64,000 nt of DNA from Haliclona indistincta (Eukaryota > Porifera > Demospongiae > Haplosclerida > Chalinidae), in assembly GCA_964017065.1 (NCBI GenBank), contig OZ024792.1:6567754-6631753 (forward strand), read 5' to 3'. The translations under genes and the position numbers were made by a program. The notes under the pieces are model-generated. The model ran no database searches. It saw nothing but the letters and a program-made list of their open reading frames with translations, and was not told the origin of the DNA. Of this stretch, positions 11,101 through 22,307 are shown piece after piece. Each line of letters starts with the position of its first letter. Position 1 is the stretch's first letter.

Positions 11101-13257
11101 ATCATCACATGCAGCTACCTCTACTGTACCACCACCATCACATGCAGCTACCTATACTGTACCACCACCATCACATGCAGGTACCTCTACTGTACCACCA
11201 CCATCACATGCAGCTGCCTCTACTGTACCACCACCATCACATGCAGCTACCTCTACTGTACCACCACCATCACATGCAGCTACCTATACTGTACCACCAT
11301 CATCACATGCAGGTACCTATACTGTACCACCACCATCACATGCAGCTACCTATACTGTACCACCATCATCACATGCAGGTACCTATACTGTACCACCACC
11401 ATCACATACAGCTGCCTCTACTGTACCACCACCATCACATGCAGGTACCTATACTGTACCACCACCATCACATGCAGCTACCTATACTGTACCACCATCA
11501 TCACATGCAGGTACCTATACTGTACCACCATCATCACATGCAGGTACCTATACTGTACCACCACCATCACATACAGCTGCCTCTACTGTACCACCACCAT
11601 CACATGCAGGTACCTCTACTGTACCACCACCATCACATGCAGCTACCTCTACTGTACCACCACCATCACATGCAGCTACCTATACTGTACCACCACCATC
11701 ACATGCAGCTACCTATACTGTACCACCACCATCACATGCAGGTACCTCTACTGTACCACCACCATCACATGCAGGTACCTCTACTGTACCACCATCATCA
11801 CATGCAGCTACCTCTATACTGTACCACCACCATCACATGCAGCTACCTATACTGTACCACCACCATCACATGCAGGTACCTCTACTGTACCACCACCATC
11901 ACATGCAGCTGCCTCTACTGTACCACCACCATCACATGCAGCTACCTCTACTGTACCACCACCATCACATGCAGCTACCTATACTGTACCACCATCATCA
12001 CATGCAGGTACCTATACTGTACCACCACCATCACATGCAGCTACCTATACTGTACCACCATCATCACATGCAGGTACCTATACTGTACCACCACCATCAC
12101 ATACAGCTGCCTCTACTGTACCACCACCATCACATGCAGGTACCTATACTGTACCACCACCATCACATGCAGCTACCTATACTGTACCACCATCATCACA
12201 TGCAGGTACCTATACTGTACCACCATCATCACATGTAGGTACCTATACTGTACCACCACCATCACATGCAGGTACCTATACTGTACCACCACCATCACAT
12301 GCAGCTACCTATACTGTACCACCATCATCACATGCAGGTACCTATACTGTACCACCACCATCACATACAGCTGCCTCTACTGTACCACCACCATCACATG
12401 CAGGTACCTCTACTGTACCACCACCATCACATGCAGCTACCTCTACTGTACCACCACCATCACATGCAGGTACCTCTACTGTACCACCACCATCAGATGC
12501 TGTTGAATTGACAGCTCGTGTTAGTTCAGGTAATATTTTTATTTACCCATGACAAGAAAATAAAGTTTTGATTAATTCTTGTATCCCTCCACATTTATGT
12601 AGTGGAAGAACGGTGTCAGATGCCTCAATTGGAGCCCCAGAGCTACTTAAGTTTGATGAGAAAGCATTTGGACACTACTAGTATATTTCCAGGCAGAAAT
12701 CCTCTGGTGAGTTAACACTCGTGTTGGTAAGACTCATGATCATATGTATTATGTCTATAGGTAAAAGCAGGACTAGACTCAGAAACTGTCATCAAACATT
12801 CACCATCAGTTCTAAAAGGTTAGCTTTGTAATTCACTTTGTGACTTAATATTGAATTTCCATGCTCATTTCAGTTCCTACAGATCTTAGTGCTTCACCCT
12901 CTGTACCTCCCGCATCACCAGTATCCACTGTTGATCTATCTACCATACCTGATGATGGTACACTAAGTGAGTATTGTATGTTGTAGTGAGTGTATCAATG
13001 TGACTATGCTTGTATAATTGCTACATGCAGATATCTCAAATCTTAAAGATTTGTTGACAGCTCTGAAGTGTAAAAGCAGTGACTGGTTTGATCTTGGGCT
13101 ACAGCTCGAAGTGAATTATTGTGCTTTAAAAGAAATTGAAGCTGGTTACAGCAAAGCCAAACAGTGCATGCGAGAGATGCTTGCTGCATGGCTGAAGGGT
13201 CAGGGAGGAGAGTGTACTAAACAAGCTCTTGAAACAGCACTGTCAGAAATTGACTAG
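5158..13257 (+). CDS. Roco (Roc-COR) GTPase A, two Death domains, microexon N-terminus
   Basis: Predicted signalling GTPase. Proposed exons: 5158-5184 (M-A-T-K-V-R-S-L-W), the 3-nt microexons at 6880-7575, then 7660-7662, 7767-7775 (PKE), 7843-7857 (HDIRQ), 7922-7925, 7975-8269, 8352-10035, 10094-10290, 10393-10445, 10490-10765, 10818-12529, 12603-12706, 12761-12818, 12874-12966 and 13031-13257. Phases match at every junction. Roc motifs: P-loop GLGAAGKTS, switch DCGGQ and base-specificity THAD. A COR region follows (VSWVEFRNVL to ILEPQWLVDVFG), then a Cys/His-rich segment (CCTQC...CKHKDH). Death domain 1 is in 10490-10765 (DWHQLGLHLDL...SWKELIIAL); a second Death-like domain is in 13031-13257 (SDWFDLGLQLEVN). 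The repeat exon carries a +2 frameshift near 11815 leading to a stop at 12236, so this copy may be truncated there. If the 10765 donor is unused, a short form stops at 10782. The 7974 acceptor is GAG, a poor one. Confidence 0.75.
5185..6839 (+). other. Roco A intron 1 (duplicated non-coding block)
   Basis: A non-coding interval between exon 1 and the microexon array. It starts with GTAAGTACATAAA and is recognisable at 22335-24060, 29218-30610, 38307-40840 and 45368-46640, which marks the extent of the duplicated cassette. No conserved ORF is shared among all copies. A block at 6338-6640 looks like a separate insertion (listed separately). Confidence 0.6.
6338..6640. mobile_element. MITE-like insertion in Roco intron 1
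   Basis: A block of about 300 bp starting GGCAGCGTTCACACGG and ending near CCGTTTTCATTGGATGC, with inner segments that are reverse complements of each other (GTATTCGTTTTCATCC against GGATACAAACG-type sequence). It is present in the intron 1 copies at about 23551-23853 and 40259-40603 but replaced by unrelated sequence in the internal copies at 30340 and 46410. That presence/absence suggests an insertion. Element class and target duplication are not resolved. Confidence 0.4.
6840..7662 (+). repeat. Microexon array A: about 88-bp units, each with one 3-nt exon
   Basis: Nine tandem units plus a terminal variant. Each is an 86-nt intron starting GTGAGTAAAACTG and ending ACTCTATCATCAACATCAG, followed by a 3-nt core and the next GTGAGT. 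Cores: GAG 6880, GAG 6968, GAC 7046, GAG 7135, CCG 7223, CTG 7311, GAG 7400, GAG 7489 (AAG acceptor, GTGAGA donor), GAT 7573. A diverged last unit with TTG at 7660-7662 uses a TGCAG acceptor and a GTAAGT donor. Spacing is 78-89 bp, but AG-to-GT distance is always 3. Read as phase-0 codons these give acidic and hydrophobic residues and no stop. Confidence 0.85.
10818..12500 (+). repeat. 33-bp coding VNTR, about 51 units (Ser/Thr/Pro stalk, Roco A)
   Basis: Tandem 33-bp units encoding AATSTVPPPSH (variants AGTSTV, AATYTV, VPPSSH) in the frame set by splicing from the Death-domain exon (ACA G joined to CA GCA GCT). The stalk would be rich in Ser, Thr and Pro, like a mucin or flexible linker. One unit near 11811-11820 reads CCTCTATACT instead of CCTCTACT or CCTATACT, a +2 change that shifts the frame; the shifted frame meets TAG at 12236-12238. 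The other two frames are also largely open (MQLPLLYHHHH and YCTTTITCSYL), an effect of the repeat. Confidence 0.85.
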
Positions 13258-13524
13258 CTTCTGAATACTGGATCACCATAGTGAGTTTGGAATGCAATCC
13301 TTTAGTGCCTAGGTTCTGTCTACACTTACTATCTTGCATATTATGTATGACTATGAGCTACATTTCTTGACATTTCTTTTCAAGACATCCTCTTAGCTAC
13401 AGCTTAAGTTCTCTCTGTATATAAGTGTATTGTTTTGGTGATCAGAACCCTTTGTTAATGTTATATTTTCTCTTGACTGGCTGCCATGACAAGTAGCTAC
13501 TAAAGTGAACACCTAGTCTGTCTT
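13258..13524 (+). other. 3' flank of Roco A, no gene seen
   Basis: AT-rich sequence after the TAG stop of Roco A; no conserved ORF, RNA or repeat recognised. Confidence 0.4.
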
Positions 13525-14060
13525 AGCTATCTCTACTGCCCTTCCTCACGCGGGTGACTGGTTGAACTCTATTCCATCAATCTCCACCTGCATGACAGTG
13601 AATTCCGTGTTTGCCTTTGCTACTGACTTGGCCTCAGAATTCAGGGAGATAACTTGCTCTGTCCAGTTTGCAACCTTCCTTCAGATGACTTCGGAGACCA
13701 CGGGATAGGATGTGTTGGCAACAGAGACAGGATCCAGAGGCATGATGCTGTGCAGGATGTCCTGTTTGCTGCAGCTCAGCTTTTCTGCTTTGGCTCCGCG
13801 TAAGGAGGTCCCTTCTCCGTCCCTTCTCCTAAACTAGCTGCTCATCTGGTGGCTGAGTCTATGGGTGGCTGGAGTGATGATGCAATTTCTATTATTCAAA
13901 GTGTTGGTCACATGCTGGGTCAGAGACTTGGTGTCTCTCCGCACATTACTAATCGACAACTTTTTCAAAAACTTTCGGTGACTCTCTGTCGGGGAAATGC
14001 TATACTCTTCTGCTGAGGAGACGGCATCCAGGTCCCCTTGCTCTTGACTTTCATTCCTAG
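13525..14060 (+). pseudogene. Degraded retroelement C-terminal ORF fragment
   Basis: In shifting frames this stretch encodes the end of an RT-type ORF: ALPHAGDWLNSIPS, then LHDSEFRVCL, then a CPVC...DDFGDH...GC zinc-knuckle pattern followed by RDRIQRHDAVQDVLF. This Cys-Cys-His-Cys plus RHD arrangement matches the C-terminal region of the intact element at 59215-62196 (CICG...HALSC...RHDDIRDL). Stops and frameshifts show it is dead. It lies between Roco A and the truncated 5' end of CSPG4-like copy 2, so it may mark the duplication junction. Confidence 0.6.
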
Positions 14061-14470
14061 CTATTTTATTTTTGTCTGTGTCTTCTTTGTTGTTTTTTGT
14101 TTGATTTTTTCTTATGTTTTGTCTGATTTTTTTATGTTTGACATCTTAGTGTAGCATTCACTCCTTCATAATTATTGTACACAGAATTAATTAACAATGG
14201 TATAATCATACGTAACAATAGTTTTTCAACATTAATAATATCTTATTACTTGCAGGTATGAAATTATGGCGTGCCTTTTTATGATGATTTTTACTTCCAA
14301 TGCTCAATGGTCTTTCCTCTCTGGACCTTACCACCACCTACACAATTACAAGCCCCTGTTATTTCCTTTAGAAGTTCACCTTAGTACTTAAGCTAGTAAA
14401 CTTAACTACCTGCAACTTGTAACTTTAATTGTTGAAATATTATAATTATCTTTAATGTACGCTATGTTAG
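14061..14470. other. AT-rich spacer before CSPG4-like copy 2
   Basis: No coding or RNA signal recognised. Ends with the acceptor GCTATGTTAG at 14461-14470 used by the first visible CSPG4-like exon. No signal peptide or laminin-G exons, expected for a full CSPG4-type gene, could be found here. Confidence 0.4.
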
Positions 14471-17400
14471 TACAGCTGCTGTACCAGATGGTATGGGCAT
14501 GCTGCTTGATAGCTTTCAGTTCAATGTCTTCAGCAATCAGCTGCCAGGTCCTGAAGGATCTTTCTACATCCGTGTTCTCTCTCTTGTGAAGCCCTCCTTG
14601 GTTGCTGCTGCTGCAGCCAATGTCTCTGTAGCTGAAGGAGGTGAGGTGACGGTGACTAGAAGCGGGTTCTCTGTGTCTTTGAGCTCACCTCTGCTTGAGG
14701 ATCTCCAGCAATGGTGGAACGAACCCATTGATATAAACCAACTGGGGATTGAAGTTATTATCACCCGCCAACCACAACATGGAAAGCTGATCCTATTTGG
14801 AAACCCACTGTCTGGAGAGGTCACAGTGCCTCTAAGATTGTTCCAGAATAACTCGGTTCTATACGCTCATGATGGATCTGAAAATTTTCTCGACAGTATC
14901 GGCTTTCGTCTTCGAGCTACCTCGGTTGGTTCTTTGCCTCTAATTCTCCCTGACCAGACAGAAGTGACTACTCTGTGGATCAACATTCAACCAGTCAATG
15001 ATAACTCTCCCATTCTCACTCAGTCTGGACCCATCACACTCACCGAGGGCTCCTACATAACTCTCAACTCATCCATGCTCCATGTTGAAGACCCTGACCG
15101 AAACACTAGCCCGGCTGATATCAGCATCGAGCTTCTTCCAAATCAGACAGACCCTAACAGTCGGTTTGCTACCATGCAAATGATTGACCAGGCAATCGAA
15201 AGGTTTCGATACAGCGACATCTTACAGAAGAGAATTGTCTTCTACAGTGCTATTAGCACGGAAGGACAGCTAGAGTTTACAAGAGGTGTTCGTGTCACTG
15301 ATGGTGCCCACAGTCATGAAACGGTATGCAGCTGTTGTGTCTATGTTCATTCTATTACATAATACTACTAAGAATGGATATTATGTCTGCTGTGTGTGAC
15401 TGTTTTTTTTCCTCCTGCAGATTGTCAACATCTCGATCACTCCTATTGTTATTTCAGCTACAGCCATCCTTCAGGACTGTCACGCTGAACTCGACACTCT
15501 CTCCAACTCTCTCTCCGTGTCTCTGCCGGTCAGCGCCTTCAATCTCAGCATTAGTTCTAGAAGACTGATCCATCAAGTGCTTGTCTATATCACAACATCA
15601 CCAGAGCATGGAGAAATTACAGATAGTTCCTCTAACAGCACTTCAGCTCTCAACAAATTCATGTATGTCGACATGGAGGAGCATCGAATACACTACACTC
15701 TGTCAGATCGTCACACAAGAATGAACATGGACACATTTGACGTTACGTTCAAGCTCGGTCATGGGACCAGCAATCCGGTTCCATTTCGTGTGTGTATTCT
15801 TCCTCTGCCTCATCCTTATCTCGTCAACAATAGACTGATCAACATAAAGGAGGGGACAGAGATTGTTGTCACCAATCAAACACTAAGAGCAAACCAGACT
15901 CGGCCCACTCACGGAAGCCTAGCTGACATCCGCTATTATATCACTCAGAGCCCTGCCCACGGAACCTTGGTGAATAACACAAGAAATGAGCGACCACTGG
16001 TGACATCGTTCACACAAGCAGACATAGATGGTGAAATGATTAGTTTTGTCAGCCCCACGATAAAAAATCACATTAACAGTGATAATTTCAGTTTCACACT
16101 TGCGAACGAGTACTATAACGTCACTCAGTCAGTCTACTCAATAGAGGTTGCCTACGAGATCACCGACATTAAGACCATTCACGAGTTCACCGTCAAAGAA
16201 GGAGAACATCATATCATTACTACGGATGAGTTTTTCGTTGCAGTTCCTCCTGGCTACAATGAGTTCACTATCCACATTGTAGTGCAACCACGTTACGGCA
16301 ACCTCATCTTGACTTACCCGAACTACACTGCAGAAAAAGATCCTGGGATTATAAACATGGAGGAGGTTAGGAATGGATACTTCTCTTACAATCTCGATCT
16401 CTCAGAGGAGACCAACTTTACCTTCTTCCACTTCATTGTTTTAGCACGCAGACCAGACCACCCACTTGAATCCCTCTCGTACACCTGCAATATCAATGTG
16501 ATCCTAGTGAACGACAATGCTCCTGTAGAATTACTAAACGTCGCTCCTCATGTATTCAACCAGGGTGAAGTTGCCATCACTTCAGCTGAACATCTCAAAC
16601 TAACTGATGCTGATATTGGATATAATTCCAATGATCTGAAGTACGTTCTACAAGATCCGTATCGTCGCGGTCCACTCCAAGGCTACCTGTACTTTGCTAA
16701 TGATTCAACCACAAAGATCGACACCTGGTACCAAGGTGACATGAACGGTGCTTTGCACTATCGCCATGACGGTAAAATACCAAAAACCTCGTATGATCAC
16801 ATGAATATAAACGTCTCTGATGGAGTACACGTTGTGTCTATTTTATTCCACATTTCAGTAAAGGACATCCAATTCACTCGCACACAGATTTCATCAGTTT
16901 TGCTCGATGAGGGAGCCAGAATAGTTGTCTCAAAAGACCATCTTGTGTATTCAGTCAACATAGTTGATACTCAACCAGCTGATTACAAGTACACTGTTGT
17001 CACTCCTCCCTCCCACGGAAAATTAGAGAAATTAATTTTTTTACCGCCTTTTGTACAAGAAGTCAGTTCTTTTACACAAAAAGAGTTGAATGATTTTGAT
17101 ATCTTTTACGCCCATGATGGATCAGAAACTACCATGGATAGGTTCACTTTCTCATTGACTGTTAGAGGATACACAAAGAATGATGACTATGTCTCTTTCA
17201 GAATAAATCCTGTAGATGACCAGCTTCCAAGATTGATAGCAAACGAGCCACTATTTGTATTGTCTGACTACCGATATGAAAGCTTCAATGTCAGTGTTTT
17301 GCAGATGGCAGATAATGACACCTCTGGAAAAGACCAACTTGAATACAACGTAACAAGTCCTCCGAGGTACGGCAAACTCCACAGGCGTCGGGGTCCATCT

Positions 17401-20400
17401 TCTGATCTTCCTCTTCTCTCTGAAGTGGACCAGTGGAACCAGACTAGCAGATTCTCTCAGCAAGACATAGAGAACACTCTGATCTGGTATAGACACACTA
17501 ATCTCTCCACATGGATCGACTCTTTTGAATTTGAAATCACTGACGGCACAAACGAGGTCTCAGAAACTTTTGTCAAGAAAATAATAGTCCTACCCAATAA
17601 ACTCAACTTAGCCATCAATCCTGCCAGAGTTGTTGAAGGTGGTCAGACAGTGCTTCCCCGCAATAGCTTTCGTGCTATTCATCCTTACTTTGCTGACAAA
17701 CAGTTCACAGTTCACATTCTATCGTCTCCAAACGGGGATGTGCGATATGTCAGCAACAACAGCATTACGACCACGTTCACATCTGAAGACCTTGCAAACT
17801 CACAGATAAAGTACGTCCACAAAGGTGATGAAAACCCTGTTGCTACATTTACCTTCTACCTGGATTTTGGTCTTCGGAGGAGTGCATCGATAAGTTATTC
17901 TATCAATGTTGTGTCAGTAAATGACAATCCTCCAGTTCTTCGCACAACCAAGACGTTAGTACTGTGGGCTAAGCAAGTTGTCACCATTAACCAGACATAT
18001 CTTCTTACAACAGACAGAGATTCACCTCCCAGTGAACTTCGCTATATCTTCAAGTTTGAACCTGGACAAGCTAGCGACGGACATTTTGCTCTTCAAAGCT
18101 CTCAAGATGTTCCCAACACCAACTTCACACAGGAGCAAGTGGACTCCAACAGCATTGTGTTTGTGGATTTACACACATACGATGGTGTTAGAAATATCTC
18201 GTTCTCAGTCAGTGACGGTTTGTTCACTGTTCGTGGCTTCTTTGTCGTGGATGCAAAAGTGCTTAAGCTGCACAGACCCTACCTTGGTGTTCGAATGGTG
18301 GTGAGCATAGGAATGGCTGCTAATCTCACTGAAGCAGCTCTCTACTTTCAAACAAATGCAATCTCTCCAAGTACCTCACCGAGGCAAATAGTGTTCAATT
18401 TGAAGCCAGGATCTCCTAAGTACGGTTCAGTCTATCGTGTAGGAGATCGCTCTAAGTCAATCTCCAGTTTCACTCAAGAAGACATAGACCATGATCGAGT
18501 TGAGTATGTTCATGAAGCTGTTGATGTTTGGGAAGGTCAAGACCAGCTCAACCTTGTTGTCTCGACTCCTTTAGCTGACAGTGTTCACGACACAGAGAAC
18601 ATCACTATCCTGCTGCCTCCAATCCAAGCAGATCCTCTGGCTACTGTCGGTGCTCTCATTGTGTCAGAGAACAACGTCAGCTGCCTCAATCTGAGCATTC
18701 TTGATGCGAGAAATTTCCGCTACATGGTCTCCAAAACTACTCAACTGTCACTTGCTTCAGTAAGACTAGCTTATCGAGTCTACGCTCCTCCAAATTTGGG
18801 ACACGTTCTTGCTAGAAACGAAGAAGTCCAGGGCTTCAATCAAGGTGACGTGGAGGAGGGAGTGGTCTGCTACAAGCACAGAAATGGCACAGAGTCCGAG
18901 AAAGATGAGTTCACACTTGAAGTTATGGTGGTCTCAAATAACAGCGAAAGCGAGATAACTGTTTTAAACAGCACCATGGCAACCATCACTGTAAACATAA
19001 TATTGTACAATGACGAAGAGCCTTTTCTACTGACTTCTTGGGCTCCACAGAAGAACATTATTGTCAGCTTCCCTAGTCCAATAACAAAAGCTGACATAGA
19101 GGTGCAAGACAAAGACAACTCTCCCTCTGAAATTTGGTTCGCTGTTTTGTCACTTGATGGAGACAATGGCTTAAGACTGCAAGGTGATCCTATCACTGAA
19201 ATCACCAAATTTACTCAAAGCGACATCAACAACGGTCTTCTGTATTTCAATGCTTCTAACAGTATCACTTTACAGTTCAATTTTAGTTTTACTGACGGGA
19301 TGTACGAGTCTAACGTGCATACCTTCTCTCTGACTGCTGTAGACCATAACTGGACGGTAGAAGAAAATGATATTTTCATCCCTCAGACAAACCCATCTGT
19401 CATCCTCTCAACAGACACAATTAAGGTGACTACCAACGGATTTGTTGAGGAGACTGTGTACACCATTATCCAAGCTCCTAGTCACGGTCAAGTGGGTGTG
19501 TCTGGTCTAGCAGCTGGTAATTTCACTCAGTCTGACTTGATATCTGATCTTGTCGTTTACAAGCTCACGGACTATTCTGTGTACAATGATTCATTCACTA
19601 TTCAAGTGACCAACCGTCAACTATCGAGGATTTTTAAGGTCCATGTGACTATCGAAGCTGATGATTCCGGCACGAAGCAGGATAAGCTGCTCGAAGCCGA
19701 CATGTGTCAGGTTCTTCCTCCAGACATAATTGACCTGTCTTCACTCTCCTTGCGTCGAAATGGTGTCATCTTGTTGAAACTTGTCGAGGACCTCAAATAC
19801 GGTGAATTGAGGGTGTTCTATGATCAGCCACATCGAACCAAACGTAACACTTATTATGACTACAAGCCAGGTCGTAGTAAACGTGGTACTGGTAGGAGAG
19901 AGTTCCGATATGACGATTACAAGAGTGGGTTTGTCTACTATATGTGGAAGTTGATGCCAAACATCACTGCAAACAGCACCTATATGGAGACTCTGAGTGT
20001 GAAGGTTGTTGTCAACGGTCTGCCTCCTGGATTCTTGTCAGTGAATTTCACAGTTGTAGCACCCCCAGGAGCTACTATGCTGCCAACCACATCTGTAACA
20101 GTGTCTTCCACACCGACCAGTGAGCCTACAACTCCTCCTACTTCAGGAACAGATAACTCTGGTGCTAACAGTGTAGTAAATCTGCTGGTGCCAACAGTGG
20201 GTATTGTTGTGCTAATCCTGATCGTAACGGTGGTGATATTTGTCTTCTGTTTGGCCCACTCTGGCAAAATTATGACCTCGCTGAAATCAAAGAAGGCTGG
20301 CTCTATTCTTTCTTTCCCAGCACATCGTGGTTTATCGCCATATCGAGCTCCTTCACATAGCACTCTTCGTTCGCCACATCTTCGTGGTAGAGTGGAAGAG

Positions 20401-21054
20401 GATGTAATGAGAGATGATGAAACAAACTCTGATATCTCGTCTGCTGCTTCAATTGTTGTGCTGCCCACATTTCAGAGTCACCATCAAGTTCCTCCTGCCT
20501 TCTTGCGACAAGGATCACAGGGCTACGTTTCAGGCTCGACCTATTCTCACACACTGAGCTATGGCGACAGCCCACTTTATGATGAAGACGATGAAACCAG
20601 CACAAGAACAACTCCATTTCCTTTACAGCGTATTTTAGAAAGTCCTGTACCAAGGAGTGCTCTCCACTCACCAACTCGTCTTGACAACTCGTCGTATGCC
20701 TTTGCAAGAGGCAGCCATGCACGAGCAACAAGCCCAGCACGTGGGAGAGGGTTTTCTGCAGGCAGAGCAACTGGTCGCCTGTCTCCATCAAAGAGCACGT
20801 CAATGAGAGAAGTCTCTTACAATCCTCAATTTCGATTGGTGAGAACGTTTTCTCGTGAAAGCAGCACCACCATGGATTACGAGAGTGAAAGCTCCTGTCC
20901 CAGAGACACTCCAAGATTACAACATACCACTAGTCCTGGCTTAGCCGTGACTACCAAATCTTCTTCTCCCACGAGTGCACCAGCAGCAAATGACAACGAA
21001 AAACTCTATCGAACAACCAATCCTGTTCTAAAGGATACAGAATACTGGGTCTGA
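14471..21054 (+). CDS. CSPG4/NG2-like transmembrane proteoglycan, copy 2 (5' exons missing)
   Basis: Same family as the gene at 2-3859 but longer. Two visible exons: 14471-15323 and 15421-21054, with a 97-nt GT-AG intron joined in phase 0. The frame is open back to the acceptor at 14470, with T-A-A-V-P-D before the first Met at 14493. The true N-terminus must therefore lie on upstream exons, or was lost in the duplication. About 2,160 residues carry roughly a dozen CSPG repeats (for example ITRQPQHGKLILFG, YAHDGSENFLDSIGF), many N-glycosylation sequons, dibasic sites (RTKR, RSKR), a Thr/Ser/Pro stem, one transmembrane helix near 20180-20255 and a cytoplasmic tail of about 260 residues ending EYWV, a PDZ ligand like the QYWV of vertebrate CSPG4. 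Laminin-G domains are not visible. Upstream sequence is a dead retroelement and Roco A. Confidence 0.85.
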
Positions 21055-21600
21055 ATACACAGCAACTCATCATCATCTTCATCACATTCTGTTCAACCGG
21101 ACTTCTCCAGTATAAAAATTTCACCCATCAAAGAGTGATTTTTCATAAGTATATAATATTTCTGTCACCTTTATCTCTTGACTCACCGAAAAACAAAGCA
21201 CAAATCTATATTACGTATGCATGTCCGTAGATATTATGTTATGTTTTTGTAACATAGAACGTTTTATTGTTTCTGTATATACTGTGAACGACTCAATCTA
21301 CAGCCATTGTTCGAGACTCATGACTATTGTTACAAGTTATAATAATTATTGTTCAATGCGACAAAGCTGAAAAAAGTCACAACGTAAACTGAGCAGCATT
21401 TGGTAGAGATGCATGCGTTTGTAGCATCGTTCAACGACAGAGTACATCGTACAGTTTGTCTTCGTTACATTATTGTTAACGGGGTGAAGGTAAACCAAAA
21501 AATAATGGATAATAAATTTGATGTTACAAAGCTCTGAAAATTGGGATAAAAGTAGTAAGGAAAAAATGAACTAAAGTAATACTAAGCATTAGCACTATAT
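21055..21600 (+). other. 3' flank of CSPG4-like copy 2, no gene seen
   Basis: Counterpart of 3860-4408, with small indels. AT-rich 3'UTR-like sequence; no gene seen. Confidence 0.5.
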
Positions 21601-22040
21601 AACTGTACGTTGAATAGCCGAAAGGACTAAGCAGTAAAGGTATTTGATAGGGCTCTTCCAGTGTGAACACAATCTGTGATGACAGAGCATGAATTGAAGT
21701 GGTCAGGAAACTCTAAGATCACTTACATCAACATAAGGATAGAACCTTTGACTCTCTGTGCATTGAAGCACGTATTTGTATCAAAGTGAACTCTGTATGT
21801 TCCAACATGTAGTACGTGTTCAGAGCTCAGGAGAGTTGAACAGCGTCCATCAAGATCAGTCACACTGTGTACAAACAGTATGAGATGAACAGTACTGGTG
21901 ATGATATTACTACTCACCCAGTCCATAGCTCTACCCACTGCCCATCAGCTGATAGCTGAGCTATGCTGAAAGGAATCTGTCCAGCTGGTCTGCCTCGAGC
22001 AGTATCCAACACATGATCTGAGTGGTACTAACTGGAGATG
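21601..22040 (-). pseudogene. HIUase copy B, decayed
   Basis: Second HIUase relic, head-to-head with Roco B. Readable pieces: [35 protein letters not shown] followed by [11 protein letters not shown], and a last exon with [13 protein letters not shown]. Lesions: a 4-nt insertion in the HVLDT motif (shared with copy A), a 1-nt deletion after QRVKG that shifts the frame, an in-frame loss of residues from the EPSEHYHIP motif that removes the catalytic-region HYH, and loss of the C-terminal YRGS. Its shared lesions place it closest to copy A. Confidence 0.7.
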
Positions 22041-22234
22041 AGCTCGAACCTCGGCTCGAACAGCCCATGCCATATCCGATCACGCTCTAATTGAGCGTTA
22101 CGTTTAAGAAAAAATTAATAATTATTATAATAATTTATTATAATAATTTTATTAAAGTAAGCTCGCGGTGACCGAGAGGCGAGATCTCCCCAAACCCTCA
22201 GATCAGCCGTTAGTTGCACTGCCGCTTGCGCCGT

Positions 22235-22267
22235 GCCCCCTGCTACAGTGTCACTGTGGCAGGGGGC
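22235..22267. promoter_or_regulatory. Conserved hairpin upstream of Roco B exon 1
   Basis: Same 33-bp GCCCCCTG...CAGGGGGC palindrome as at 5085 and 38207, about 40 bp upstream of the ATG at 22308. Confidence 0.5.
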
Positions 22268-22307
22268 TGTGAAAAAAGCTGAGTAGTTCGAGTACGAACT
22301 GAGAAAG

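Noticed and set aside
10845..12511. His-rich ORFs (MQLPLLYHHHH repeats) in the Roco VNTRs, also at 36628 and 51606
   Set aside because: They are the off-frame reading of the 33-bp repeat. Splicing phase from the Death-domain exon selects the AATSTVPPPSH frame in all three genes.
20303..20914. 203-aa antisense ORF in the CSPG4-like gene (also at 3108-3719)
   Set aside because: Lies opposite strongly supported coding sequence, has no recognisable domain, and is a codon-bias shadow.
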